Assembly (NCBI GenBank): GCA_015680685.1
Contig: MNCI01015984.1
Span: forward strand, 109,213-173,212
DNA from: Gnetum montanum
Lineage: Eukaryota; Streptophyta; Gnetopsida; Gnetales; Gnetaceae
Length of the DNA stretch: 64,000 nucleotides
Reading direction: 5' to 3'
Each line of letters starts with the position of its first letter. The first letter of the stretch is position 1. The notes beneath the pieces were generated by a model that saw only the letters and a program-made list of their open reading frames with translations, was not told the origin of the DNA and ran no database searches. The translations under genes were made by a program, and so were the position numbers. Of the stretch, positions 33,887 through 45,323 are shown in pieces.

Positions 33887-35890
33887 TTGCAGTCACAACA
33901 CATCTATGGATTAGTAGATGTAAGGTGTAACTTTCAAGTTCTGAATACCTTCTCTTGTTAGTTAGTTACACTTTGGCTAAGGTTGGACCATGGCAGATTG
34001 ATTATTTTATTATTATTTTATTAATTATTAATTATAATTATCATCGAAGCTTGTTGGAAAGGTTTAACTCTTGTAATTTGGTGTTTAACAATTAATTTCT
34101 TAGTTAAACCTTTGTGGAAGTTACAAAAATGGCAAAAAAGTTTCTATCAAAAATGGCACATTTGTGGCCCCATGATGAAGAGCTTACCTTCAGTAGCTAC
34201 AAGGTTGAAGAATAGAGTGATTTTGATAAACGGTTAGGAAGTTATGGGCTCTAGAAGGTTTTGGGCTCTAAAATTTGGAAAAACTCCCTTGGCATTTGTG
34301 AGAAAATGTAAAATTTTCCAAGTAGGGTTGCATATATATATACTATTGTTTCCTTATGTCAACGAGGCCCCAAATATGGGGCCCATAGGTAGAATTTTGA
34401 AATTTGAATATCTTAAAAAATACAAGAAACTGTTTAATGAAATTAGGGTCCATGGAGTCACAGAAAAGCCAAGAATATCATAAAATCGTTAAATAGGATC
34501 TTTGAAAGATCAAAAATTAAAAAACTTGATGAAGAATGTGTTGAATGAACAAAATATGTAAAGGAGCACATGGTGTGATGTAGAAGATGGGTGTACGAAA
34601 GATTCTGATTACAAGAATGCCTAAGGATAAGGTGCTTAATGAACCTAACCAAGGGATATGCAAGTGGGTCCTCACCAGAGCAAGCACATGCCTTGTTTGC
34701 CCTTGCATAACCTCAATCGAAGGAATCCGTGGGTCCCATAGGTGATTAATGGTCAATGGAAGTTAAGGACCAAAACCCAAAAGATTCTATCTAAGAATTC
34801 AAATATGTTAAACCAAGACATAGGATCAAGAACATGGACTTTGGCAGTGAGGTGAGCTACGATTAGTAGAGATGGATGATAGAGAAGATGGAATGGAATT
34901 CCAAACTAAGATCATAAGAAGTCCCTTGTGAAGTTGTGTTTAACATGAGCTGAGAAGATCCATGACTTAGTCCAAACCAAAACCAACCTTTTTCAATGAC
35001 TTTGCATCTCCACTCCAAGGCTGATCCACCCCCTTAAGACACAAGAGTATTCCCACAGAACAACCACTATTCCATAAATAAAGAGAAAGAGAAATAGGAA
35101 GTGAGAGAGAGGGCCTTAGTTAGAGGGGACCTTCAAGCATGGGTAACATGTTATTCTAGTCCCATAACCAGTGCTTATAGCCCATTTATTTGTCTAAGGG
35201 GTGTGCTTTAAAATCCCATCTTTTCTTTTTCTTTTTTGATGGAAATCACACCATGCAAAGACATTATTTAACTTCCTTTTATTGGTGGACATGGAATGGT
35301 AAGAAGTCTAGGAAAACACTCAAGCACCCAAGTAGAAGAGTACAAAGAGTATTAAGTCTCCTTGAAGTCACACCCTATACAAATCTTTGAATCCTTCCCA
35401 ATTTCGGAAACTACCAAGGTCACCAATTTATTAAAAGTTTATTTAATGAAAGAAACCTCAAACTTCCAAAACAAGGAAAACCATAGAGTTTGGGAATGGG
35501 TGGATGTCATGAAATCACTGCCTATTCCATGAAAAGAAACCATGACTTAGCCATTGGTAGAAAAATTTAAAAATAAAAACCAGACATTAGCAAACAAAAT
35601 ATTAAGCACAAACCACCATGAGTAGTAGCTACAACACCACTATATCTTATTGGCACAAAGCATATTTATTAGCAAAAATTTGAAAATCACACTTAAACAA
35701 AACAAAGTAAAATATATAAGAAAGTGTAAAATATTTAAGAAAAATTAAAATGTACTAACAATGGTGTAAAACAAAGAATGGTGTAAAAATAGGAAAAATT
35801 TGAAAATCAAAAAGATGTAAAATAAATAAATTGTAAAATCAAAAACATGGAAAAAACAAGAAAACTGAGGAGCCATATGGATGATTAGCA
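33887..35890 (-). other. Element E post-pol spacer
   Basis: Between integrase and the third ORF. Minus strand holds the shared blocks CTCTGGTGAGGACCCACTTG (34661-34680) and ACATGTTACCCATGC (complement of 35137-35151), in the same order as in B, C2 and F. Next to pol lies an A-rich tract (35690-35870), which is T-rich in the sense of the element. Confidence 0.65.
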
Positions 35891-37760
35891 TGGATGGCCA
35901 TCTCCCCCACGACTGAGTTGGAAGGAGATCTGAACAATTGAGTATGGTTGTCCATCCATTGAGGTATTCATTGCATTGGCTTGCTTGGATTCATAAAAAG
36001 GCTTTACTTGTTGGATGTTGACCAACTACATTTTATTTGGGCCCTCAAGTTTGTAGATTAACATGACCCCAGGGGAAAAGGTTTCATCAATTATATAAGA
36101 TCCCTCCCACAACATTTGGAACTTTGTTTTCTAGGGTACATGTGTGGGGTTCTAGTAGAGAACCTTATTTCCCAATTGAAATTTTACTTTTTGAATTCTC
36201 AAGTCATGTCATTGCTTGTTGAATGCCTTGTGCACTTCATTCAAAGATAGGACCACTAGTTAGTTTTCATCTAGCACATTGAGGTTGATTAGTCTTTCTT
36301 TTTGTGCTAGACTTAGGTCAAGGTTCAATTCATAGGCGGTTGAAAGTGTACAGAGCTCGAATTGGATTGGAAGCATTCGAAGTTTCCCATACACTAACTC
36401 ATAGGGAGAGTAGCCAATAGGGAGTTTCCATGTTGAGTAGTAGGCCCAAAGGGAATTATTGAGTTTTGTTCTCTAATCTCTCCTATATTTTCTTATGGTC
36501 TTTGTTAGGATCTTTGTAATCTCCCTGTTAGTTACCTTTGCTTGACTATTGGCTTAGGGGTGATAAGGTGTTTTTAATTTATGCTTGACCTCCATCTATT
36601 GCATAAATTTTTGAAAAGTGACACCTGTAAGATGAGTTCCATTGTCAGAAATTAGTGCATGTGGCATCCCAAACCTGTTCACAACATTTTGTTATACAAA
36701 TCTAGCAGCAGTGGATGATGTATAGTCAATGACGATTGCTGCTTTTGCCACTTTAGTGTAGTAGTTAACTGCTACGATGATATACACCTTTCCATTAGAC
36801 ATAGGTGTGATGGGACACATGAAGTTAAAGCCCCGTATGTCAAAGGGCTTTAGTGGTTGAATCCACTATTGAGGACTATCACATCCCCATTCCCAAATGA
36901 TGCTACTGCCTAATGAAGATGGTGTCTCTTCATAACAAGTGTTATTGTTATCTTAAAAAGACCTGAAAGGGTAGTTGTAATTGAGACCTAAAAGGGCATG
37001 TTGTAATAATGGACATGTCTCTTAAGGTAACCTTTGGGGTATTTGACCTAAAGAATTCATACCCATGGTTAGAGGTTGTGCAAGCATGGAGTGGAGAAGC
37101 TAGTACAGGCAAGTCACAAGAAGCCAAGTGAAGTAGAATAGGAAGTGGACTAGCCATCCCTTCTGGCTGAGTTATAGGCCTAACCGTGGTGGCAGTGTTG
37201 GATTACCTCTAAGGGATAGATGCCAAAGGAAGAAAACCCCAAGGAACACTCTCAGAGCACAATCTGAATACACTATTCCATATCCATAAAGCATTCTTTT
37301 CTTTCTCTTTCTACATTTTTCCTATTATTTCCTTTATACATTATGTCAAATGTCACTTATATTTTGCATTTGGTATATTTTCTTTGTACACATAATGTCT
37401 AATATATCGTATATTTGATGTTTACCATGACATCTGGGGACGGTATGTCACAAGGATCCTCCATTTGTGCAATCATCCCACCATCTTGTTGACAGCATTC
37501 ACAACAACAGACAAATTGGTGGACATCCCTAAAGATTGTAGGCCAATAGTATCATGCCATCAAGATTTTTATAACTGTGTGTCTCCCTGCATAGTGGCCT
37601 CTGCAAGGACCTTTGTGAGCATCTTGGAGAATGCGTAGTTGATCCACATCAGGGACACACTAACGAACCAGGTCATCGATGCACACCTTGTAAAGGTGTC
37701 CATTGATTTCCATGAAACATTTTGCCTGATGAAAAAACTGTTGTTTCTTTCTAAAATCTA
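35891..37760 (-). pseudogene. Element E integrase (dead, split by Y)
   Basis: N-terminal zinc region near 37640-37480: DAHKGPCRGHYAGRH and CCCECCQQDGGM. The core lies left of insertion Y (36876 downward): FDIRGFNF, with the first catalytic Asp changed to Asn; SDNGTHL (second Asp kept); QAKVTNREI, with catalytic Glu changed to Lys. The C-terminal part has SLWAYYSTWKLPIGYSPYEL and VNIQQVKPFYESKQANAM. Two of three catalytic residues are lost by transitions. Confidence 0.78.
36877..37452. mobile_element. Insertion Y: probable 576-bp solo LTR in the E integrase
   Basis: Foreign block in the integrase between the zinc region and the core. Plus-strand ends are TATCACATCCCC and GTATGTCACA, i.e. a TG...CA element with one mutated end. 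The ends are partly inverted repeats. Flanks are AGGAC and AGGAT, a 4-of-5 TSD. No coding capacity; the 69-codon frame at 36948-37157 is likely chance. Confidence 0.65.
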
Positions 37761-37924
37761 GATCTTGTGGCATCTCCTAAGTGAGAAGGTAAGTGAGAAT
37801 GCTATCATACCATTTTAATTTAGTGGGCACTTGGTCATTTATTGTTCCTATAAAGATAAGTTCGTCTAGAAATTAATCAGAGAGTAGACTCTCCTTCGCT
37901 TTATTATTCCATCTTAACCAAGAG

Positions 37925-39413
37925 AGATGGTCAATGACCACATTCTCAGTCCCTTTTCAATCTACCATTGTGAGATACAATTCCTGCAAGATCATGAGCC
38001 ACCATATGATATGGGGGCTCATTATTGGCTTGTTAATTAGGAAGCAGATGGACCTATGATCTGTGTGCATAAACACCTTGTAGCCAAGCACATAGTGCCT
38101 AAACTTTTCAAGAGTGTACACCAATGCCATTAATTCTTTCTCAGTTGTGGTGTAATTCAACTATGCACCCACAATGCTTTGACTTACTTAGTGGATGTAA
38201 TATGGATGTTTCTTATCATCTAACTATGTAAGCATGGCTCCCAAGGCATAATTAGATGCATCTATCATTATGTGAAATGGTTTGAACCAGTCTCGTGCCT
38301 GTAAAATTGGAGTTTCTATGAGTTTGTCCTTTAACTATTGAAATGCATGTTGCCACTCCTTGGTCCAAATGAATGAAGCATCTTTCTTTGTAAGCTTGAC
38401 CAATAGCTTTGCAGTGTTAGAGAAATTCTCTATAAATCATCAGTAGTATGCAGTGTGTCCAAGCAATCATCAAATGTCTTTGACTGTCTCTGGTTGGCGT
38501 GTGATTCCTTAGATGACCCTTATCTTTTGAGGGTCTACCTTAATATCTTCTTATGAAATTCAGTGCCCTAGTACTATGCCCTCCTGGACCATTAGATGGC
38601 TCTTTTGCCAATTGAGCCTAAGGTTTGTTTCAACACATCTTTTTCATACCTACTCAAGGTGATCTAGGGCTTGCTCAAGTGTAGTCCCATAGGTAGAGAA
38701 GTCATCCATAAAGACTTCTACCCTGTTACCAATCTGCTATTGAAAAATAATAAGAACCAAGCATTGAAATGTTGTAGGGGAATTGCATAGACCAAATAGT
38801 ATCTTATAATATGAAAAAGTCCCCCAAGGACTCGTGAATGTTGTCTTGGCCTAATCTTTGGGCGCAATCTAGATTTGGTTATAGCCACTATAACCATCCT
38901 TGAGGAGTTGTTCTATTTCCTCCTTAACAATCTGCTTCATCACTCACTATTTGCAATGGGATAGATGAACCCTACCTTGAGGAGTTTTTCTATTTCCTCC
39001 TTAACAATCTACTTCAACTTAGGGTTCAACTACCTCTACAGCTACCTTCTTTGCTTCATGGCTAGGTTAGTGTAGATACGATGATGGCATATCCTTGGAT
39101 CAATTCTAGTCAGCTCAAGATATGACCAAGCAAAGGCTATTGGCCATTTTTTGACCACCTACAACAACTTGTCTTTTTATTTGGAAGCAACATTTGCATA
39201 GATTATAATCAACTTTCCATTATTTAAAAATGCATACGCCATGCTAGCTAGTAGAGTTTTTAACTCTAAGGGTTCTTTCTTGCAATTATTAGGGATTTCA
39301 AACTCTTTCCAATAGGTATCATTATCTTCATCATTAGAGAGTTGGTGATGAACTTGTTGAAGTTCATTCATACCTTCAACATAAGCACATGTCAAGCTCT
39401 CAGTTGGTTCCAT
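37925..39413 (-). pseudogene. Element E RT and RNase H (deleted and broken)
   Basis: Pol begins near MEPTESLTCAYVEGMNE (39413). RT blocks read: KDGYSGYNQI, TTFTSPWGT, EVFMDDFSTYG (FMDD kept), NLRLNWQKSHLMVQEGIVLG; then RNase H with IDASNYALGAML, TTEKELMALVYTLEKFRHYV, TDHRSI and KGTENVVIDHLS. The RT fingers between EWV and YSGYNQI are missing and the coding bases for VKEEIEQLLK are present twice (38898-38940 and 38974-39015), so a copying jump deleted the middle. RNase H keeps its DAS Asp, unlike B. Confidence 0.8.
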
Positions 39414-39579
39414 GCATAATGTGCTGCTGTCAAAGTTAGTTGTTAGCCACTAGGTGCCCTCTTGTTTTGTAGCTACTGCATACAAGCACCTTTGGATCCA
39501 ATTATATGCTTTGATCAATGTACTATTAATGGACCATATTTTCTACACGTAATTACACCCGTTATCACTATACACGATG

Positions 39580-42489
39580 CATGGAACATGCTTCTTCTCT
39601 AGTTGTTCAAATTCATTTTCCTTGAAAATTTCCAAGGAGAGGTCCCTTATACCCATTCGTGCATCAACCATGCTTAACCTCCCTTTCCATAATGATGGGG
39701 AAGTTACCTTTGCAATTTTTAACCTTAATCACCAAAAAATATACAAGATAGGACCACCCAAAAATTTTGGTCACACTGTACTCGACTAGCCCCAAAGGGA
39801 TAATGATTGATTGGCCTGCCAATTCCAAATGGATGTTGCTCTTATTGAGAGGTGATAAGTTCCAAGCCTTATAAATGTCATGAGAGATGAGACTGACATC
39901 GAAACCATAATCAAGAAGAGCTTTGCATGGCTCATGTCCAACGATTTGTAAATAAATAAGAGGACTTCCTGAGTCAAATCCTTTTGTGGGAAGGTTACTA
40001 ACCTTTATTCAATCGGAAATAGCATGGGCTAGCATCACAGTGCAAATCCAAGGCAATGTGTGGTTTAAAGCACTCTCAAATGTGTTTGATGCAGAGGATA
40101 AGGGTGTTAGAAATATAGGATGACTAGTTACATTAGGTTGTGAGGGTTTGGGAGGACTGTTAGGTTGGAAAAAGGATTGTTTCCTAGAGATATTATTCAA
40201 ACCACTCAGCTAGAGGGCCGATTGTAAATGTACAACCCTTGTAGCATTTCGTTGTTATAGCTATGGGGGAATTTCGCCCTGCATGGACTAAGTAGGAGGC
40301 AACTGGGTTAAGGGTGGATGGATGTGTGTAGACAGATGTGGAGGGTAGTATGGATATGGGTTCACCCCTCAAGTAGATGGTGCATGAGTTCAATGATACT
40401 CTAGAGGGTAATAGTGATGCTGGAATGAGGCGTGGCTTGTAGAGCTTCGTGGAGAAATGGGCTATTGAACATGGTACCCATATGGACCTAGTTACACGTA
40501 AGGATACTACTATCTTGGTGGTGGCATCCCCCACAATTGTGGTTGGTGCCACTATTGGTATAGCTAATACAGTTGTGGTGGAGCTCCACTTAGATAATAA
40601 GTATGTTGTTACTAGTGGAACTACCTTGGATTACCTGGAGGGTAAGGCAATCGTCTGGGTGCTTTCCTCCTTGCTAGTCAAGGATTCAGCGCGTACACCC
40701 CAAACTCTTGTAAGTGTGATACCACAGGGTAATATCTCTTAGGATGATCATATTGACAAATGTCATACCCAACATCATCATTAGAGTCTATCTCCACAAC
40801 TTCTTCTACTACAGCAACTTTGCCCTTACCTCTTTGGTAGGCACATTCAGCTTATTTCTGCCTCCTACAATCACAATCACTATTCTACTCTTTGGATGCT
40901 TCAGCAATCTTCATAGTAGTTTGAAACTCCCATAGTTTGTCAACCTTTTCTAAAATATCAAAAATAGATTTTTGGAATGGTAAGGTTTTCCTATTCATCA
41001 CTTCATCGAGTGGTGACCCCTCCTTGTCACTAAATCAAACCTCCCTTTTTCTGATGGTATGGTTCCTATTATATTCTTTTGCACTTTCTCTTTTTTGCAA
41101 CTCTCCTTCTTTTTTTGCTACTTGATCTATCAGCCTTTGTATCTAATGAACTCTTAGTTCAAATAATCTCCCTTGAGCATACACCCCAAGAGTTCATCTG
41201 GTTTCTGCTCTGAGCCCATCTATGATGTGGTGAAGTTGTTCCCTCTAACAATAACCATGGCTAGGGCATTAGTGTAAGAAAAAATAATATCTGCCCATGG
41301 CAGCATCCAAGGGTTCATGTGTTCCCTGTTTCTAGCCTTGGATTTTCTTTCTTAGATTAGACACTATAAAGTACATCTGGTATTTGTCATTGAATAGCTC
41401 AAGCATTGTACTCTATCAACAGATAGATTCTAGCTCCAAGGACTGATACCAGCTTTCAGCCTCCTTGATGAGTGTCTTGGGGAAGAGTTTAAGTTTCTGC
41501 TAATCATTTTTAATGTTTTGCAAGGTATAGGCATCATGAAAATCTTGTAGATGTGTCTACAAATCAAAGTTATATCTCCCCTCAAATCTTGGAATATTGT
41601 TCATGTCTTAGTGCTTGATCTGACTATCTTTCACATGCCTAGTTGGGATCTTTACTACCTTTGCAATGTTAAGCATGCTTCAAGTCGCCAACAAAGGCTC
41701 ATCATCATCATGATTTCATTGTTTCCAATGATGTCCTCTGTTATGCCTTCATTCATCATAGGCTTCATGATCAATATTGTTGTCCCATTGAGCACCTTCA
41801 ACACAGTTATTCTTTTTGTGGCATCTTTTAGAACCAAAAGAAGAATAAGAAGAGGATATAGATGAAGAGGGTGAAAAGGGAGGAGGACTATCATCACCAT
41901 GGTGTTTTCCAACTCCCCTTCAGTTGTCACGACCACGTTTGTCGATTTTCTTATTATCTTGACACTTATCTAATCCCTTGCCTTAATTGCCATCCTTTCC
42001 TAAACCTGGATTGTTGATCATGGACCGCAGGTTCAGGGTCACACCCCCATCATCAGTAACAAGGGATGGTAAACTATCATGTTGAGAGCTCTCAAAGGGA
42101 GGATCCTTGTTGTCGTCTTGATTCAATAAGAACAAGGGATTAGTGAACCATTTCCCCTTCACAGCCTCATGATGCTTCTTTTGCTATCGATCTCGCTTGC
42201 ATTGTGTTTCAATGGGACGGTAGTCCCAGTAGTCGTAGTCATGCACAACATGCTCTTCTTAAAGATCGTGGATGCCTAACTTCTTAAGAGTTTGAAGTAG
42301 CCTCACGAGCACAGATCGATCAAGGGGCATTATAGTGTTGCCCTCCATATCACACCACCACAGTTGCTCATCCTGATGTAGGATGAAGGTGAAGTCAGGC
42401 ACGTACTCATCTTTATGAGTATATACCACCTTGCGCTACTGTGGGATCGATGGTTTCACATCGTCACACCTGTGAGAAGAAGAAGACAT
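39580..42489 (-). pseudogene. Element E gag-pro (stops)
   Basis: Begins at the ATG at 42489 (MSSSSHRCDD). Blocks: DEYVPDFTFILHQDEQLWW, MNNIPRFEGRYNFD, ESWYQSLELES, STMLELFNDKYQMY, LDAAMGRYYFFLH, LGVYAQGRLFELRVH, a charged coil, EIDSNDDVGYDICQYDHPKR with the cysteine/histidine motif, a Pro/Tyr-rich stretch (40600-40260), then retropepsin: LLDYGFDVSLISHDIYKAW and VYFLVIKVKNCKGNFPIIM. The D-S/T-G triplet reads D-Y-G. One frame can be followed over most of the length, interrupted by many TAG/TAA stops. Confidence 0.8.
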
Positions 42490-42622
42490 TTTGCAAACAA
42501 ATAAAGTATCAATGTGCTTTTGTAATTATATGTCGTGTGAGAGTGATCTTGACCTTAGGTTCATCCAACAATATTAATAATGTTCACTAATCCTAGATAG
42601 CACACGTTTCAACAAATTAAGT

Positions 42623-42639
42623 CCCCGACAATGGCACCA
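42623..42639 (-). other. Element E primer binding site (tRNA-Asp type)
   Basis: Minus strand TGGTGCCATTGTCGGGG, one base from the LTR; three transitions from the tRNA-Asp complement. Confidence 0.85.
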
Positions 42640-42640
42640 A

Positions 42641-43601
42641 TGATGAGTGATGAAGAGGTACCCCTATGCCCAACCATATGAATCACAAAGCATTCACGTG
42701 CAGTCCAGTCGAATTCTATGAACTCTATAGTTTCCAACACACTAGTCTTCTAGGAAGTGAACCTTACCCTAAAGGTCATTCATTGTCTTCCCAATTACAC
42801 TTGTGATGCACATGGTATGGTTAAGTGTAATTAAGGCATATGATTTTTATTGTTTTATGTTTTATGTTCTTTGGTGCTTAAAGAGAGAGATGAAATAATT
42901 TAATAACTAATTTAATTTAACTAACTAACTAATCTCTAACTAGTCTGAACATAAGCATCCGATCCCACTTTTTGTACACATGCTAAACCCATGTATCCAT
43001 TGTTGGGTTACCAAGCACTACGCTACTGGGCACACCAAGCAATAACGCTGCTGAGATTACCAAGCAAATACATGTTTACGCTTGAAGCAATTGTACTTAT
43101 GTATTTAATCTATTTAGCTTAATTAATTAACCAATCGCTTAAGGTCTAATTTAGCTTAATTAATGGCATAATTCATGAAGATAATAAATGCATAAATAAA
43201 TCATTAATCTATTCTAAGTGCTGCAAGGTTTGATCAAAAGGCTCATTTTTATTGCCGTACACACTAGTGTGGTTTAGGTACAACAATGCTCAAATAAAAA
43301 TCTGTACACTTTCTAAGTCCTACCATGGGCACTTAGAGAAATATTCTAACTTTCAAATAGAAAAACTACAAGAGCTCTGCTACTACTGTGACTTAATTCC
43401 TCATAAACACAACTAGGAGCTCATATTTATAGTTTTTTGCTACAGTACTACATCAACAAGGCCTCATAGATGTAGCAAACGTTATGTTGACACAGCCTCG
43501 TCAATGGGGCAACACCATGTAAACAAGGCCTCATCGACAGGGGTCCATTGACAAGGCCACGTCAACGAGGGCCCATCAACACAACACTTTAACACTCATC
43601 A
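42641..43601 (-). repeat. Element E 5' LTR
   Basis: 961 bp; minus strand ends ACTCATCATCA-like at 42641 and starts TGATGAGTGTT at 43601. Hairpin arms at 42793-42802 and 42823-42832. Right flank ATAAG (43602-43606) is the TSD. Confidence 0.88.
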
Positions 43602-43606
43602 ATAAG

Positions 43607-44140
43607 CAAAGAAAACGATAGAAGGTCATAAGTAACTAAAAGATATAACACATAAGGGGTTCCTTTTTTGCAAATTTTTCTAACTCTGTAATCATAATAT
43701 GACAAGAACTTGATCTAACCAAGGGTATGAGAAAGGTAGAAAAGTATTAAGAATTGATATGAACATGCTAATAATTTCAAACCCTTGTTGATTTCAAATT
43801 GTCCCAAAGAGACCACTAGAAGGAGGACGTTCACAACACAGAAGCTCTAAAGATGCAACTTCAAGCATCTCCTTTATGGCCTACACTAACCAATAGGAGA
43901 GAATGGTACTTAGGAGAAATTTACCAATTTTAGTGAAATAAACAAGCCGATGCAACAATTAAAACTGAGGGAGTCTCTATGCCATACTCAGTAGAGGGAG
44001 CAGATGGAAAAGAAGATAAGGATAAAAGAGGAAAAACTTCAAGCGCTTCTAAACAAATATCAATTCAAGAAGCCTAACAACAAAGGGAAGCAGCTAATGG
44101 AAGAGCCACCACCACCTAAAATATGAACTACATTGAGCCA
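43607..44140 (+). pseudogene. Element C2 third-ORF remnant (internally deleted)
   Basis: Short relic of the ORF seen in E and F. Near 43900 it reads REWYLGEIYQF and NKQADATIK, matching the EWYMGETFLFW block of E. Near 44030-44110 it reads EEKLQALLNKYQFKKPNNKG and KQLMEEPPPP, matching the C-terminal LNKYQFKKPDDNGKKPMEE of F. The coiled-coil middle is gone, and stops and shifts are present. Confidence 0.6.
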
Positions 44141-44321
44141 CCATAAATTTTATTTTTGTTTTGTCATGTAATTGTGTCATTTTTTGTACAAACCATTGTG
44201 ACACTCAAAATCAGTTAGTAGTTAGAGTTAGTCAGTAATCTCGTACCTTTCCAATTTTGTAAAGAAAGCTTAATCCTATCCTGTTAACTCAAGGATGAGT
44301 TTTTAATCAATCATGGGGAGA

Positions 44322-45323
44322 TGATGAATCATTAGTTGGTTGAGATATCGTAGATGTTATGTTGTAGATGTTACGTTGTAGATGCTACATCACATCTGCG
44401 TTGTAGCATCCCTGTCGATGAGTCTTAGTTAGCTACTACATCACATCTACGATGTCATAGATTCTACATCTTATGTGTTTTACGGAAAAGTTAATTTTTA
44501 TCAACTATGATATCGAGTATTCAATATCAGAGCTACAATATCGCGTATCCAATATGGAAGCACCAACTACAACATCAAATATTTGATATTTCCGGACACG
44601 TGCCTACCTATAAATATAGCACTTGAGGGCATGATCTAAATAAGTTTCGTTTCATCCTTAGGTAGATTCTTGCAACTTCTTTTTGTAGTTTTAGCAATAG
44701 AGAGTAAAGTGTACTTGGGCATATTTCATGACCAAAATTAAAGATCGAGATTGCTTTTCATCATTGCAGCATCCACTTAGTTTTACTATTTTATTTAACA
44801 TAGTTTTTACTATTTTCTTAGCTTAATCATTTACATTTCCAAGTACTTTACTTTCTTATTCATTAGTAAAGAGGAATGAGTATGACTAGTTTCAAATGTT
44901 TAAGTGTAATTGTTTAGTAATCCTAGTAGTGTTATTGCTTAGTTTGCCTAGTAGTATAATGCTTGGTAACCTGGTAATGATAACATAAGCCCAAGACATG
45001 TACAGTAAGCTAGGACTGAATGCTCATCACTCTAGGCTAGAGTAGATTTACATTACCGTCATTACTTAGATTTAGATTTCTATTCTCAACTTCCATCATG
45101 TTCACAACTAGAAGTATTAAAAGCCAAACAACATCAATTATCATATGCCTCACTTTGGACTAAACCATACATGACAAAGCTACCACTAGTCCAAGTGGGA
45201 AGACAGCATCCTACGATCAATGTTTAACAATCTAGATGCCACAACTAGTCCCATCCATGGAATTCAACTGAATTATCCATGTAATTCATATGGTTGGTCA
45301 TAGGGGTTACCTGCCACTCATTA
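44322..45323 (+). repeat. Element C2 3' LTR
   Basis: About 1 kb, starting TGATGAATCATTAG after the polypurine run CATGGGGAGA (44312-44321), ending CCACTCATTA (terminal CA mutated). U3 is rich in TAGATG/TACATC and GATATCG words (44340-44600). TATAAATA at 44609-44616. Hairpin at 45151-45197. Confidence 0.8.

Larger units (their letters stand above)
29850..43601 (-). mobile_element. Element E: full-length gypsy element with a third ORF
   Basis: 13752 bp with both LTRs and a perfect TSD (ATAAG at 29845-29849 and 43602-43606). In minus-strand order: 5' LTR, tRNA-Asp primer site, gag and pro in one frame, RT, RNase H, integrase (split by insertion Y), a 2 kb post-pol spacer, an extra ORF of about 950 codons, a polypurine tract and the 3' LTR. 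Same group as A-C but a separate family, close to F. All genes carry stops. Confidence 0.9.
12597..45323 (+). mobile_element. Element C2: large gypsy element split by nested insertions
   Basis: Plus-oriented element recognised from pieces that stay in order: truncated 5' LTR (12597-13112), leader and gag start (13113-13403), gag (15691-17451), pro remnant (27307-27880), post-pol region (27881-29849), third-ORF remnant (43607-44140), polypurine tract and 3' LTR (44322-45323). Insertions X, B and E separate them. Reverse transcriptase, RNase H and integrase are missing: the pro-like part runs straight into the post-pol marker GGGGGAGAT. Confidence 0.75.
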
